Source: Lentibacillus siamensis (GTDB taxonomy: Bacteria; Bacillota; Bacilli; Bacillales; Amphibacillaceae). From it: a stretch of 64,000 nucleotides of DNA. Where the stretch lies: assembly GCF_039522605.1 (NCBI RefSeq), contig NZ_BAAADS010000018.1, positions 1-64,000 on the forward strand, read 5' to 3'. Both the position numbers and the translations under genes were made by a program. The notes under the pieces are model-generated. The model saw only the letters and a list, made by a program, of their open reading frames with translations, ran no database searches and had not been told where the DNA came from. Of the stretch, positions 17,850 through 26,884 are shown piece after piece (the first letter of the stretch is position 1; each line of letters starts with the position of its first letter).

Positions 17850-17955
17850 GGACAACGTGTTTTAATCAAATGAAAAAATGAATTAACTGGTAAACTGAGC
17901 CGCTCCAGAACTATATTTCGCTAGTCCCGAACAATATTTCATTTTTGATTTGCCC
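17850..17955. repeat. Imperfect inverted repeat enclosing two 21-bp units
   Basis: GAGGCTGGGACAA at the left roughly complements TTTGCCCCAACTC at the right. Between them, two tandem 21-bp units (17899-17919, 17920-17940) share a TCC-x-GAAC-x-ATATTTC pattern. The same GAGGCTGGGAC start recurs as the opuD terminator at 47013. Confidence 0.5.
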
Positions 17956-17964
17956 CAACTCCAC

Positions 17965-20900
17965 TTAAATACTCAGCAGTTCGCGGACATCTTTCTCACT
18001 GAGGCTGGAAAGCATTGTCTCACCGGGCTGAATGACCTGATCAATCAGTTCACGTTTTTTCTGCTGCAATTCGTAAATTTTTTCCTCAATTGTTCCTTCC
18101 GTAATAAGCCGGATTACCTGGACGACATTCTTTTGCCCGAAACGGTGTGCCCTGCCAGTAGCCTGATCCTCTACAGCCGGATTCCACCATAAGTCATACA
18201 GGATGACGGTATCGGCACCTGTCAGGTTCAGTCCCGTGCCACCTGCCTTCAGCGAAATAAGGAAAACATTTTTCTCCCCATTGTTGAACCGCTCACTCAT
18301 TTGAACTCGTTCCTGTGATGGTGTGTGTCCGTGCAGGTAAAAGTAGTCGATTCCCTCCTGTGCCAGCCGATCGATAATGATTTCGTGCATACTGGTGAAT
18401 TGGGAAAAAATCAGCATGCGTTTTCCGTTGGCGATCGCATTTCTGATCGTGTCCATCAGCTGATTCAGTTTGCCCGATTCCCCGTCATAATTATCGGCAA
18501 AGACAGCTGGGTGGCAACAGATTTGGCGAAGTCTGGTCAGCCCGGCAAGGATTTTCATGCGGTTTTTGTTAAACCCGTTTTCCTCCATGGACTGTGCTGC
18601 TTCCTGCTGCAGCTGCCGCCAATAGCCGATATACAGGTTCTTCTGCTCTTTCGTCAGCTCGGAAACATGGACGGTTTCAATTTTTTCCGGAAGTTCTGTT
18701 AATACATCCTTTTTCAACCGTCGTAAAATAAATGGCTTTGTCATGGAAGCAATTTTTTCATGAGACTTCTGCTTAAACGCACGCTGATTTGGCATCAGTC
18801 CGGGCAAAATCACCTGAAAAATGGCCCATAGTTCATCAATCGAATTTTCAATTGGAGTGCCGCTCAGTGCAAAACGTCTGCTTGCCTTGATTTCCCGAAT
18901 CGCCTTGGAAGTTTTTGTCGCGTAATTTTTAATATATTGTGCTTCATCCAAAATCAGCGTCTGAAATGATTTTTCCCGGTACAGCGCTATATCCTGCCGC
19001 AGCGTTGCATAGGAAGTAATCCAAACATCCATATAGGAAAATTCATCAATCATTTTCTCCCGTTCTTTCGGCGTTCCGGTTAAAATGGCTGTCTTTAAGG
19101 TCGGGGCAAATTTTTCACACTCATTTTTCCAATTGTATAAAACCGATGATGGTGCAACAATCAGATGCGGCTTATCACTTGGTTCGGATAACATATAAGC
19201 GATGCTTTGGATGGTTTTACCAAGCCCCATATCGTCCGCCAGAATCCCGCCAAGATAATAATTACTGAGTGATTTAAACCATTGATAGCCGGTCATCTGG
19301 TAGTTTCTTAATTCAGCCTGCAATCCATCAGGAAGCGGATAAACCTGTTCTTCCGGAGACTTAAGCTGATGCAGCAATTTGCGGAATGCCGGATCATACG
19401 CTTTTTTCGTATGAATTAATTCATCCACCTGTGCTCCGCGAAATACAGGCATCCGGACATTTCCTTCCTCCATATCTTCTTTTCTAATATCCAGATCATC
19501 CATCAGCTGCTTTATGGAGGAAAATTCCTCTCCTTCCAATGGCATCAATGCACCGCTTTCCAAACGATAGTAACGTTTTCGTTCCATTACCGCATTCAGC
19601 ACCTGGTTGATTTCTGAATCATCCATTCCGTCAATATTAAACCCGATATCAAGCAGATTGGAGGACGATTCCAGACTAACATTCGTACTCGGTGACGGCT
19701 TCTGTTCGACAATCATATTCCGAATAGCTGAGGTCAAATACAACTCCACATAATCATCCATCAATGGGAGCATATGGTACAAGAAATCGTACAGCTCATC
19801 TTCATCTGGATTAATATACAGTTCCTTTCCGTTGTAATGAAAGTTCGCATGCTCAATCAGGTGCATGACCTGCTGTTCTTTTTCCACATCACGGATTATA
19901 ATGGCATCTTTGCTGTCATGCCCGTTAAACGGATCAATCTGATACTCTCCGTAATGATATTCCAGCTGTCCTATAATGGCACCATCTTTGACTTCAAGGT
20001 ACAGTTTTGCAACCAGTGGATGCTGAATGATTTCCGATGAAACCGTTTCGTCAATTTGCACGTCGCCAACCCGTTTCAATGGCGGTAGAACTTCCGAAAT
20101 GAACGAATCGGCCTGCTGTTTTGGAACGGTAAGATTTTTCTGGCTTGGAGGAAGTGAGCTGATTTTTTCAACAACCGGAATTTGATCTGTTGATGGAAAA
20201 TAAAAGCTTCCCTCTATAAATATAAGTTCATACAGCTTTAAATATGTCATACGTTCCAACTGCTCAATCTCCAGCACCAATTCTCCCTCATCATCTTTGA
20301 TCAAATTGAAATGAAACGGCAGATCATCCTCGACAATTTCAATATCCTGATAGGTTTTTCCAGCACTTGTTTCAACGGTCAAATCCCGCTCCACCAGCAG
20401 TCTTAGCAACGTCTTTGCCAGCAACGGCGGAATAACGACCGTCCGCTCCGGTGTATCACGATAATGAAAGATCCGGTCCGCATAAATTTTTTCGTTACGA
20501 ATACCGTTATAAAGCAATTCAAATATTTCCTTATCCTGTTCATCGATTTCATGTACCGAAGGATCATAAGTAAATCGCTTGGTAAAATAATGCTCTCTGC
20601 CCTCATGCACATCGCTCAGAAATTCGGCCGCATTCTTCACAATCAGATTGCGGGAATCACCGGCTTTCATTTCGAGAAGCAGATGATGATCATATGTCCA
20701 TTTGCACGTATATTCCACATCCAGCGGTTTTTTCCGATGCGTTAATTCCACACCTGCCTGGAAGTCGTTCAAAGACGCAATCGACTGCATAAAGCTCTGA
20801 GAGGCAAAATAGTTGCGGGAAAATTGTTTTTTACCGCCTGATTGTCTATCGGCAATTGCAAGCATCACGGCCGCAATATGCTTACACGGCCCGAATGTGC

Positions 20901-21126
20901 CGTATGCCGGACAATCACAGTATGCATTAATGGAACCACGGTTAAATTCTTCCGTTTCAATTTCCACAAAGTAATCTTCAGTACCTGCAACGGAAGCGGT
21001 CCATACATCGAAGTTTATGTCATATAAAAGATTTCTGACCCGATCATTCTGAAAATATTCCAACCCCCTTCTGTAGACGACGGAAGGGAACATCTTTTGT
21101 ATATTAACATCACTGAAATTAATCAA
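17965..21126 (-). CDS. SWIM zinc-finger SNF2-family helicase (YwqA/HepA-like)
   Basis: A 1053-residue Swi2/Snf2 ATPase. A SWIM zinc finger (CDCPAYGTFGPCKH) lies near 69-82, followed by a long bacterial SNF2 N-terminal region, then the ATPase: ADDMGLGKT near 630 (motif I), DEAQ near 727 (motif II), SGTPIENS, and the C-terminal lobe with SLKAGGTGLNLTGAD and GRAHRFGQ (motifs V-VI). It should be a dsDNA translocase that remodels RNA polymerase or other DNA-bound proteins. Length and order are as in Bacillus YwqA. It is transcribed alone. Confidence 0.93.
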   Translation of the reverse strand: MINFSDVNIQKMFPSVVYRRGLEYFQNDRVRNLLYDINFDVWTASVAGTEDYFVEIETEEFNRGSINAYCDCPAYGTFGPCKHIAAVMLAIADRQSGGKKQFSRNYFASQSFMQSIASLNDFQAGVELTHRKKPLDVEYTCKWTYDHHLLLEMKAGDSRNLIVKNAAEFLSDVHEGREHYFTKRFTYDPSVHEIDEQDKEIFELLYNGIRNEKIYADRIFHYRDTPERTVVIPPLLAKTLLRLLVERDLTVETSAGKTYQDIEIVEDDLPFHFNLIKDDEGELVLEIEQLERMTYLKLYELIFIEGSFYFPSTDQIPVVEKISSLPPSQKNLTVPKQQADSFISEVLPPLKRVGDVQIDETVSSEIIQHPLVAKLYLEVKDGAIIGQLEYHYGEYQIDPFNGHDSKDAIIIRDVEKEQQVMHLIEHANFHYNGKELYINPDEDELYDFLYHMLPLMDDYVELYLTSAIRNMIVEQKPSPSTNVSLESSSNLLDIGFNIDGMDDSEINQVLNAVMERKRYYRLESGALMPLEGEEFSSIKQLMDDLDIRKEDMEEGNVRMPVFRGAQVDELIHTKKAYDPAFRKLLHQLKSPEEQVYPLPDGLQAELRNYQMTGYQWFKSLSNYYLGGILADDMGLGKTIQSIAYMLSEPSDKPHLIVAPSSVLYNWKNECEKFAPTLKTAILTGTPKEREKMIDEFSYMDVWITSYATLRQDIALYREKSFQTLILDEAQYIKNYATKTSKAIREIKASRRFALSGTPIENSIDELWAIFQVILPGLMPNQRAFKQKSHEKIASMTKPFILRRLKKDVLTELPEKIETVHVSELTKEQKNLYIGYWRQLQQEAAQSMEENGFNKNRMKILAGLTRLRQICCHPAVFADNYDGESGKLNQLMDTIRNAIANGKRMLIFSQFTSMHEIIIDRLAQEGIDYFYLHGHTPSQERVQMSERFNNGEKNVFLISLKAGGTGLNLTGADTVILYDLWWNPAVEDQATGRAHRFGQKNVVQVIRLITEGTIEEKIYELQQKKRELIDQVIQPGETMLSSLSEKDVRELLSI

Positions 21127-21310
21127 AACACTAGCAACCTACCTTCTAAGAATCTCTTTATCTTCGTTAATTGTTGATTTAAAGGAAACACCTTTTATTG
21201 TAAACGAGGTCAAGTCTTTTTTAAACTAAATACTTTTAACAGGATGGGTGTTTGGATAAAAATATATACCTTACTGTGGTGTTTTGGAATGCTGTAAGGG
21301 GAAGTGATTG

Positions 21311-21349
21311 AAAAAGCCAATAACTCCGGCACAGGCCGAAGCTACTGGC
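21311..21349 (-). terminator. Terminator of the DUF1659-DUF2922-yvrJ operon
   Basis: GCCA...CGGC/GCCG...TGGC nested stem at 21316-21349, followed on the minus strand by TTTTTCAATC. Confidence 0.7.
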
Positions 21350-21352
21350 AAT

Positions 21353-21487
21353 TTATTTCATTTTTTCCGGCAGAGCATGGATGGAATTGATCAGATCATT
21401 AAGCTTCCCTTCAATCCGGTGCAGCAAATAGAATGTCACCACAATTGGAAAGCCAACCTCGGTCACAAATGATATCCAAGTTTCCAC
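21353..21487 (-). CDS. yvrJ: YvrJ family small membrane protein
   Basis: A 44-residue protein with one membrane helix (SFVTEVGFPIVVTFYLLH) followed by an amphipathic, basic-acidic helix (RIEGKLNDLINSIHALPEK), the YvrJ family pattern. The GTG at 21487 is the start since GGGGGTAATA precedes it. It stands behind DUF1659 and DUF2922 genes, the same trio found in many Bacillus genomes. Function unknown. Confidence 0.85.
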   Translation of the reverse strand: METWISFVTEVGFPIVVTFYLLHRIEGKLNDLINSIHALPEKMK

Positions 21488-21587
21488 TAGTATTACCCCC
21501 CTCGTCTGTTTGGAATGTCCTTCTGTTGATTCAGCGAAACGCAACGTTCATCCTTCACTTTCCAAACGAGTGATTTATGAAAAGTAA

Positions 21588-21610
21588 GACCAGCGCAGAT
21601 GCCGCTGGTC
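21588..21610 (-). terminator. Intra-operon hairpin between DUF2922 gene and yvrJ
   Basis: GACCAGCG (21588-21595) pairs with CGCTGGTC (21603-21610), followed on the minus strand by TTACTTTTC. It may attenuate yvrJ expression. Confidence 0.6.
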
Positions 21611-21644
21611 TGAGTGAACAGGTAACCAAATTTCCTCCATATCA

Positions 21645-21860
21645 TTATGCAAGCTCGATATCCACTACATTTCGTTCAACAACACGAGCACTTTTAATCG
21701 ATAGTAATTCACCGCCGGATGAAGAGAATGCATTTTGCGCAATAATTTCATCCATTGCAGCTTTTACCGCTGCAGAATCAACCGGTTCAACTGGCTTATC
21801 CAATGAATAGGTTACAGTTTTACCTTCAGCATTCAAAAATTTAAGTTCAAGCTTTTTCAT
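21645..21860 (-). CDS. DUF2922 family protein
   Basis: A 71-residue cytoplasmic protein, start MKKLELKFLNAEGKTVTYSL, with the DUF2922 pattern of a central AMDEIIAQNAF helix and a VVERNVVDIELA final strand. It lies between DUF1659 and YvrJ genes. Function unknown. GGAGGATTCGGG precedes the ATG. Confidence 0.85.
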   Translation of the reverse strand: MKKLELKFLNAEGKTVTYSLDKPVEPVDSAAVKAAMDEIIAQNAFSSSGGELLSIKSARVVERNVVDIELA

Positions 21861-21894
21861 CCCGAATCCTCCTTCCCATCATTTTTTCAACCCG

Positions 21895-22119
21895 TTATGC
21901 CTGGGTTATTTCGGAATTGTCACTCCGCTCAATGATATAAAGCGGCCGCTGCTGAAGTCCCGCTACAGCCGTTGCAATAGCAAACAGCTGATCCGCAGTT
22001 GCGGTAGTTTTAACATTATTGAAACTTTTGGACTTATAGATCTTTTTGCCGGTCATTATGTCATCACCGTCATCCAACACCAGCGTCAAACGACTTGCGG
22101 TCATTTGTGAAACTGCCAT
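21895..22119 (-). CDS. DUF1659 family protein
   Basis: A 74-residue protein (MAVSQMTASRLTLVLDDG...) recognised as DUF1659: a KIYKSKSFNNVK strand followed by TADQLFAIATAVAGLQ. GGGAGGTGACGAAC precedes the ATG at 22119. It is the first gene of the DUF1659-DUF2922-yvrJ operon. Function unknown. Confidence 0.85.
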   Translation of the reverse strand: MAVSQMTASRLTLVLDDGDDIMTGKKIYKSKSFNNVKTTATADQLFAIATAVAGLQQRPLYIIERSDNSEITQA

Positions 22120-22184
22120 GTTCGTCACCTCCCTTCACCCTACAATCGAAAGTTACGGTAAAAGAGTGGCAAAACATTTCCGGC

Positions 22185-22215
22185 AAATAAAAAAGCCACC
22201 TTTTTAAGTCAGGTG
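22185..22215 (-). terminator. Terminator after TauE-type gene and small ORF
   Basis: CACCT/AGGTG stem (22197-22201, 22211-22215) with TTTTTT on the minus strand after it. Confidence 0.6.
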
Positions 22216-22320
22216 ACGATTATAATAAAAAGAGTGATATAATTTCTTTTTCAAAATCAGATAGGCAATGCCGAGAAATATTAGAACCAGTAAACATTGA
22301 ATCAAGAGCATGACACCCAA
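22204..22320 (-). CDS. Small membrane protein, 38 residues
   Basis: TTG start at 22320 with AAGGAAGAGGTG about 9 bases upstream. The peptide is one hydrophobic helix (LLIQCLLVLIFLGIAYLIL) followed by KKK and an aromatic, basic tail. It begins 17 bp after the TauE-type gene stop and ends in the terminator, so it is probably co-transcribed. No family recognised. Confidence 0.5.
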   Translation of the reverse strand: MGVMLLIQCLLVLIFLGIAYLILKKKLYHSFYYNRHLT

Positions 22321-22337
22321 AGCGACACACCTCTTCC

Positions 22338-23072
22338 TTAAAATTGCTGGATACATAAATAGATCCCGGAGAAAAACAACAAAACGTATGTCAGCTTACG
22401 GAACAATTCCTGACTGATCCATCTGAACAGCACCTGTCCCAGCAACAGTCCAATGAGAACGACTGGCAAGGCAGCTGCACTCGATTGCCAGATTTCTTTC
22501 GATGTCCCGGCAAACATAACTTGAATAATCAGACTAACAGCGTAAATCCACAAATAAAATGCCAATGTGGTGCCGCGCAGTTTTTCTTTCGAAGTGTCAG
22601 TACCGGAAAAGTAAAGTAAAATCGGTGGGCCGGGTATCCCGATGCCGGTTGTAAATGCACCGGAGACACCGCCAATCACCATATCACGCTGCCTGGACTG
22701 ACGAATCCGGAACTTCAACATCAGTAAAAGCGTCAGCACCATAATCAGCGCCCCTACTCCCAATTTTAGGAAGGTCATATTCATCATTAAGAATGTGGAA
22801 ATTCCAATCGGTAAACCGACAAAGCTTCCAACTATAAAGCGTTTTAAAATTCCTATGTCAATATCTTTCTTAATTTTTACGATAAGGGCGATTGAAATGA
22901 CCAAAGACAAAATCAGGTTCATTTGGATTGCTTCCCGCGGTTCAAATATGACCAGCAGAAATGGTGTCGCCACAATGGAGAAACCAAATCCTGTACTTGT
23001 TTGCAGCATTGAGGCTGCTAAAATAATGATGGATAATAAAATAATTGTTTCCAAAAGAACACCCGCCAGCAT
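22338..23072 (-). CDS. TauE/SafE (TSUP) family anion exporter
   Basis: Eight or so membrane helices in 244 residues, with the TSUP pattern: a first repeat QTSTGFGFSIVATPFLL followed by the EPREAIQMNL loop, and a second repeat GGVSGAFTTGIGIPGPPILLYF. Family members move sulfite, sulfoacetate or other organic anions; the substrate here is not readable. The ATG at 23072 has only a weak AAAGAAAG ribosome site. Confidence 0.85.
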   Translation of the reverse strand: MLAGVLLETIILLSIIILAASMLQTSTGFGFSIVATPFLLVIFEPREAIQMNLILSLVISIALIVKIKKDIDIGILKRFIVGSFVGLPIGISTFLMMNMTFLKLGVGALIMVLTLLLMLKFRIRQSRQRDMVIGGVSGAFTTGIGIPGPPILLYFSGTDTSKEKLRGTTLAFYLWIYAVSLIIQVMFAGTSKEIWQSSAAALPVVLIGLLLGQVLFRWISQELFRKLTYVLLFFSGIYLCIQQF

Positions 23073-23197
23073 TTAATACTTTCTTTAAACCAGTCTATCA
23101 AACAGTGCTTTTTTTCGATACTTGCTTAAACGTCCACGCTGGATTATGTTAAACTGAATACAGATTTATTGACGATATTCTGTGTGGGGGTGAAAAT

Positions 23198-23392
23198 GTG
23201 AAAAAGTTTTATAAGTCAACCCGGGAAAGACAATTAGCCGGAGTGTTAGGCGGTTTGAGCGAAATATATAACCTTGAAGTCAGCATACTCCGGATCATTA
23301 CCGTTGTGTTAGCATTTGTTACGAGTGGTTTTTTATTATTAGTCTACATTGTTGCAGCTATCGTTTTGCCGACTGACAAACAGTTATCATGA
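23198..23392 (+). CDS. PspC domain small membrane protein
   Basis: A 64-residue PspC domain protein: YKSTRERQLAGVLGGLSEIY then a membrane helix and IVLPTD. PspC domains act as envelope-stress sensors/toxin-like membrane proteins in other phyla; in Bacillaceae small stand-alone forms are common. GTG start with GGGGGTGAAAA upstream. Confidence 0.88.
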   Translation: MKKFYKSTRERQLAGVLGGLSEIYNLEVSILRIITVVLAFVTSGFLLLVYIVAAIVLPTDKQLS

Positions 23393-23567
23393 CTTAAGTG
23401 AAGTAGCCCTGTGAGAAAATGAGTCACAACTTTCATGGTTCACTGTCAATGGAAAAGTGCCTGATCCCTATTTCACTGATCACTTATGATTCCTGCGTCT
23501 CCCCCTAACACCTCTCATAGCTGCCACCATTTGCCGCACTCCCGCATCATATTTAACCTTTTAATAA

Positions 23568-23596
23568 AGCGCTTGGATCAGATTGATCCAAGCGCT
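23568..23596 (-). terminator. Terminator of yhaQ-yhaP
   Basis: A 13-bp perfect stem AGCGCTTGGATCA (23568-23580) / TGATCCAAGCGCT (23584-23596) with a 3-base loop, 10 bp after the yhaP stop. Confidence 0.85.
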
Positions 23597-23605
23597 CTAT
23601 ATCTC

Positions 23606-24838
23606 CTAAGCCCGAATCCATTTCCAGATTTCAGCGGGGGATGCATTTTTGCCATACATGAGAATTCCGGTCTTAAATATTTTCCCGGCAATTTTCATGC
23701 AGATCCATATGCTGACAATGAGGATAACCAATGAAATGATAACTTGTATCGTTGGTATTTCCTCCAGCACGGCCAGCCTAAGCAATAATACGCCGGGGGC
23801 TGTAAATGGAATATACGAGCCAATTTGCGAAACGATTCCTGCTGGGTCACTGATGACTGGCCCGATAAATACAAACGGTAAAAATGGCAGCATCATAACC
23901 ATGCCCTGGAAGTTATTGCCTGATGCCATATCTGCCATTGTTGCGCCAAGTCCGACAAACATCGAAGCAAACAGGAAGTATCCAAGGATGGCGATGAAAA
24001 TATACAAAATCAATTCAGGAACAAGCAGGTATTCGAGAATCGGAACATCCAGTTTCCAAATGGCGATTGGCACTGCAAACGCCAGGAAGACGGCCGATTG
24101 AATCATACCGAGTGCGAAATAGCCAATGATTTTCCCCTGCATCAATTCTCCCGGGGTAAGCGATGACAGGATGATTTCAGCAATTTTGTCTTTCTTCTCA
24201 TTGGAGGCACTTTGGAAAATATACATCCCGGAAACTACGATGGAAAACAGAATAAGTCCGGCAAAAGCAACTGGGATCACTCGTTCAAGCACATTCCCGC
24301 CAAATGGTCCGGACGCTGATGAAGCTTCGCCGTTCCCCAGTTCTTCAGCAGCTGTTTCTTTAAAATGAACACCTGTAGCGACAGTAGCAAGCTGTTCATC
24401 GGTTAAGCCAATTTCCTGCAATTGGGACGTGCGGATTGGCCCTGCCAGAATCTGAACCTGCTGCATAAATGAACTGTCGATGTCTTCGCTTGTGTAGACT
24501 GATATCGCACCGCTATTAAGGGATTCCTGATTCAGAAAAATATACGCCGTATCTTCAGCTGACTCCAGTTTTTCTTTCATTTGATCCATATCAGCGTCCG
24601 TCTTTTGCATATCCCAGCTTAGATCCTGATGTTGGACAGTTTGCTGCAGGCTGTCGTAAAGACCCAGATTATCATTAACGAATACTGTTGTTTCCGATTC
24701 CGATTCCCCGCCAAACAGGCTTCCAAAAAACATAAATCCTAAAATCAATACAGGCGTTAAAAACATTCCGATTAGAAATGATTTATTCTTCAAGTTCCGC
24801 TTAATTTCCCATTTTGCAACCTTCATTGCATTACGCAT
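23606..24838 (-). CDS. yhaP: ABC-2 type exporter permease (NatB/YhaP-like)
   Basis: An N-terminal membrane helix (SFLIGMFLTPVLILGFMFF), a long extracytoplasmic domain (about 45-195) and five to six C-terminal membrane helices are the NatB/YhaP layout. It pairs with the YhaQ-like ATPase: its ATG at 24838 overlaps the ATPase stop by 8 bases and AGGAAGCGGGTGAA lies before it. NatAB exports sodium in B. subtilis; whether this pair does so is inference, though it would suit a halophile. Confidence 0.87.
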   Translation of the reverse strand: MRNAMKVAKWEIKRNLKNKSFLIGMFLTPVLILGFMFFGSLFGGESESETTVFVNDNLGLYDSLQQTVQHQDLSWDMQKTDADMDQMKEKLESAEDTAYIFLNQESLNSGAISVYTSEDIDSSFMQQVQILAGPIRTSQLQEIGLTDEQLATVATGVHFKETAAEELGNGEASSASGPFGGNVLERVIPVAFAGLILFSIVVSGMYIFQSASNEKKDKIAEIILSSLTPGELMQGKIIGYFALGMIQSAVFLAFAVPIAIWKLDVPILEYLLVPELILYIFIAILGYFLFASMFVGLGATMADMASGNNFQGMVMMLPFLPFVFIGPVISDPAGIVSQIGSYIPFTAPGVLLLRLAVLEEIPTIQVIISLVILIVSIWICMKIAGKIFKTGILMYGKNASPAEIWKWIRA

Positions 24839-25757
24839 GAACTTCACCCGCTTCCTGGAGTAAATTTTTGTCTGTAGCAATATCAATGAAAATTTCGTGC
24901 AGTGAAATACGATCAATGGACAACTCATGAATTGTTAAACCATCCGGAAGATTTTTCAGCCAGGAAGCTGCTTCCACATTTTTGGTGAGATACAGAATGG
25001 ACGTATCCTCATCTTGCTCAACACGTTGTACATTCGGAAGATTTTCCAGCACGTTGCGGTCATTTTTGCCGCGGATGGTGCATTTAAAATTGGCATATTC
25101 TGTCTTTACTTCATCCAAATCTCCATAAATTACCTTTTGTCCATCTGCCATCATGAACAGCCTGTCACACATTTCCTCAACCAGATTCATTTGATGGGAA
25201 GATAATAGAATAGCAGTCCCTTTTTCAGCCAAACTGCGAATCTCCTCCTTGAACATCTCCTGACTTACCGGATCAAGACCGGAAAAAGGTTCATCCAAAA
25301 TCAGCAGATCCGGCTCATGAATGATGGAAGCGATGAATTGTACTTTTTGCCCCATCCCTTTCGATAACTCTTCAACCGAAACATTGTCCATTCCTTCAAG
25401 ATCGAATTTTTTTAAATAGTCAAGCGCACGTTCCTTTGCTTTTTTCAGCGGGTAATCTTTTAACTCAGCCAAATAAAGCAGGATATCCATCACTTTGACG
25501 TTTTTGTATAACCCGCGTTCTTCCGGCAAATATCCAATTTTATGCCGGGGAATTTCATTATATCCCAGAAATGAAATCGTTCCTGCATCCGGATACATGA
25601 TTCCCATAATATTTCGGATTGTCGTTGATTTACCCGCTCCGTTAGGTCCCAGGATTGCCATGATCTCTCCTTTTCGGACTTCAAAAGAAATCTTTTTCAG
25701 GATTTGCTTTTCTTTAAATGACTTTTCCAATGAATCTACTTTAAGAACTGTCTCCAT
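24831..25757 (-). CDS. yhaQ: ABC exporter ATPase (NatA/YhaQ-like)
   Basis: Walker A GPNGAGKST (37-45), signature LSKGMGQ (near 133), Walker B LLILDEPFSG and SSHQMN H-loop are intact, followed by a C-terminal regulatory extension of about 90 residues typical of this subfamily. It energises the YhaP-type permease. AGGGGGACATTTTTT precedes the ATG. Operon with yhaP. Confidence 0.9.
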   Translation of the reverse strand: METVLKVDSLEKSFKEKQILKKISFEVRKGEIMAILGPNGAGKSTTIRNIMGIMYPDAGTISFLGYNEIPRHKIGYLPEERGLYKNVKVMDILLYLAELKDYPLKKAKERALDYLKKFDLEGMDNVSVEELSKGMGQKVQFIASIIHEPDLLILDEPFSGLDPVSQEMFKEEIRSLAEKGTAILLSSHQMNLVEEMCDRLFMMADGQKVIYGDLDEVKTEYANFKCTIRGKNDRNVLENLPNVQRVEQDEDTSILYLTKNVEAASWLKNLPDGLTIHELSIDRISLHEIFIDIATDKNLLQEAGEVHA

Positions 25758-25921
25758 TAAAAAATGTCCCCCTGTAAATTAATTAAGCACTGCCTTTTAA
25801 ATCAGTAATCGTATTATGTTCATACAATTGAAATGGTTTCATAATATATGTCAATTTTTTGGCATTATATTCACTATATTATCAACCCCATTCAAAAAAT
25901 GAAATATAATTGTTTCCTAAT

Positions 25922-25938
25922 TGTAATGAAAATGTTAC
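25922..25938 (+). promoter_or_regulatory. Candidate WalR (YycF) box
   Basis: TGTAAT-GAAAA-TGTTAC fits the WalR consensus TGTWAH-N5-TGTWAH exactly. It stands 60 bp before the start of the membrane protein gene at 25998. Confidence 0.4.
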
Positions 25939-25997
25939 AATACTATTTGCTTATGAAGAGCTTAGTTAACGATTGAGCAGCAGGAAGGTGAACGATA

Positions 25998-26216
25998 ATG
26001 GGATTAATTCTGGCAATGGTGGCAATGGGTGCCCTATTTTTAGCAGTCTATCTATTGAAAAGAAATCCAAATATCAGTCTGGTAATCGCAGCAGTTGTCC
26101 CCTTTGTCTGTTTTTATTTTATCGGCAGCCTGGGATATGAAACAATATTTATTGTATTTGCAAGTATCATTGTGATATTCATGAATTTCCAAAATAGAGA
26201 AACAGGAGAAGGCTGA
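25998..26216 (+). CDS. Small two-helix membrane protein
   Basis: A 72-residue protein with helices at about 2-20 and 29-62 (the latter probably two short helices) joined by KRNPN, and a polar tail. AGGAAGGTG precedes the ATG. No family recognised. Its terminator overlaps the stop codon. Confidence 0.72.
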   Translation: MGLILAMVAMGALFLAVYLLKRNPNISLVIAAVVPFVCFYFIGSLGYETIFIVFASIIVIFMNFQNRETGEG

Positions 26217-26240
26217 TCGGGAAAATCCGGTCAGCCTTTC
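26211..26240 (+). terminator. Terminator overlapping the stop codon
   Basis: GGCTGATCGG (26211-26220) / CCGGTCAGCC (26227-26236) followed by TTTCG. Confidence 0.85.
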
Positions 26241-26255
26241 GTGTGGCTGCAGTTG

Positions 26256-26740
26256 TTGCGGTTGATGTTGGGCCTGTTGCGGATGATATTTCCCTGTTGC
26301 GGTCGATGTTGGGCCTCTTGCGGTTGATGTTTCCCTGTTGCGGTTGATGTTTCCCCCTTTGCGGTCGATGTTCGGCCTCTTGCGGTTGATGTTTCCCTCT
26401 TGCGGTTGATGTTTCCCTCTTGCGGTTGATGTTTCCCTCTTGCGGTCGATGTTGGGCCTGTTGCGGATGATATTTCCCTTTTGCGGTCGATGTTTGACCT
26501 CTTGCGGTTGATGTTTCCCTGTTGCGGTTGATGTTTCCCCCTTTGCGGTCGATGTTCGGCCTCTTGCGGTTGATGTTTCCCTGTTTCGGTTGATATTCGG
26601 CCTCTTGCGGTTGATGTTTGACCTCTTGCGGTCGATGTTTGGCCTCTTGCGGTTGATGTTTCCCTCTTGCGGTTGATGTTTCCCTCTTGCAGTCGATGTT
26701 CCCTCTTGCGGTTGATATTCGGCCTCTTGCGGTTGATGTT
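26256..26740 (+). repeat. 20-21-bp tandem array, core TTGCGGTTGATGTT (about 24 units)
   Basis: About 24 units share the same core and orientation as the array at 13836, with more variants (TTGCGGTCGATGTT, TTGCGGATGATATT) and tails such as TCCCTC, GGGCCTC or CGGCCTC. Unit lengths alternate between 20 and 21 bp, so no reading frame survives. It begins 16 bp after a plus-strand terminator and ends 145 bp before sodC. Confidence 0.92.
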
Positions 26741-26884
26741 GTTTTTGACGATATATTCTATTCGTCAATCCCGGCCATCCTATTCCTCAAGATAACAAAT
26801 GCCGACTACAATTTCACAGTGATGTATATCCTTTCCAGTTTTGCAAAAGCTAGTGCTGAAAACAGGAAAAGGAGGGGCATGACG

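Noticed and set aside
26052..26768. 238-codon minus-strand ORF over the second array
   Set aside because: Same repeat artefact, and it is antisense to a real membrane protein gene and its terminator.
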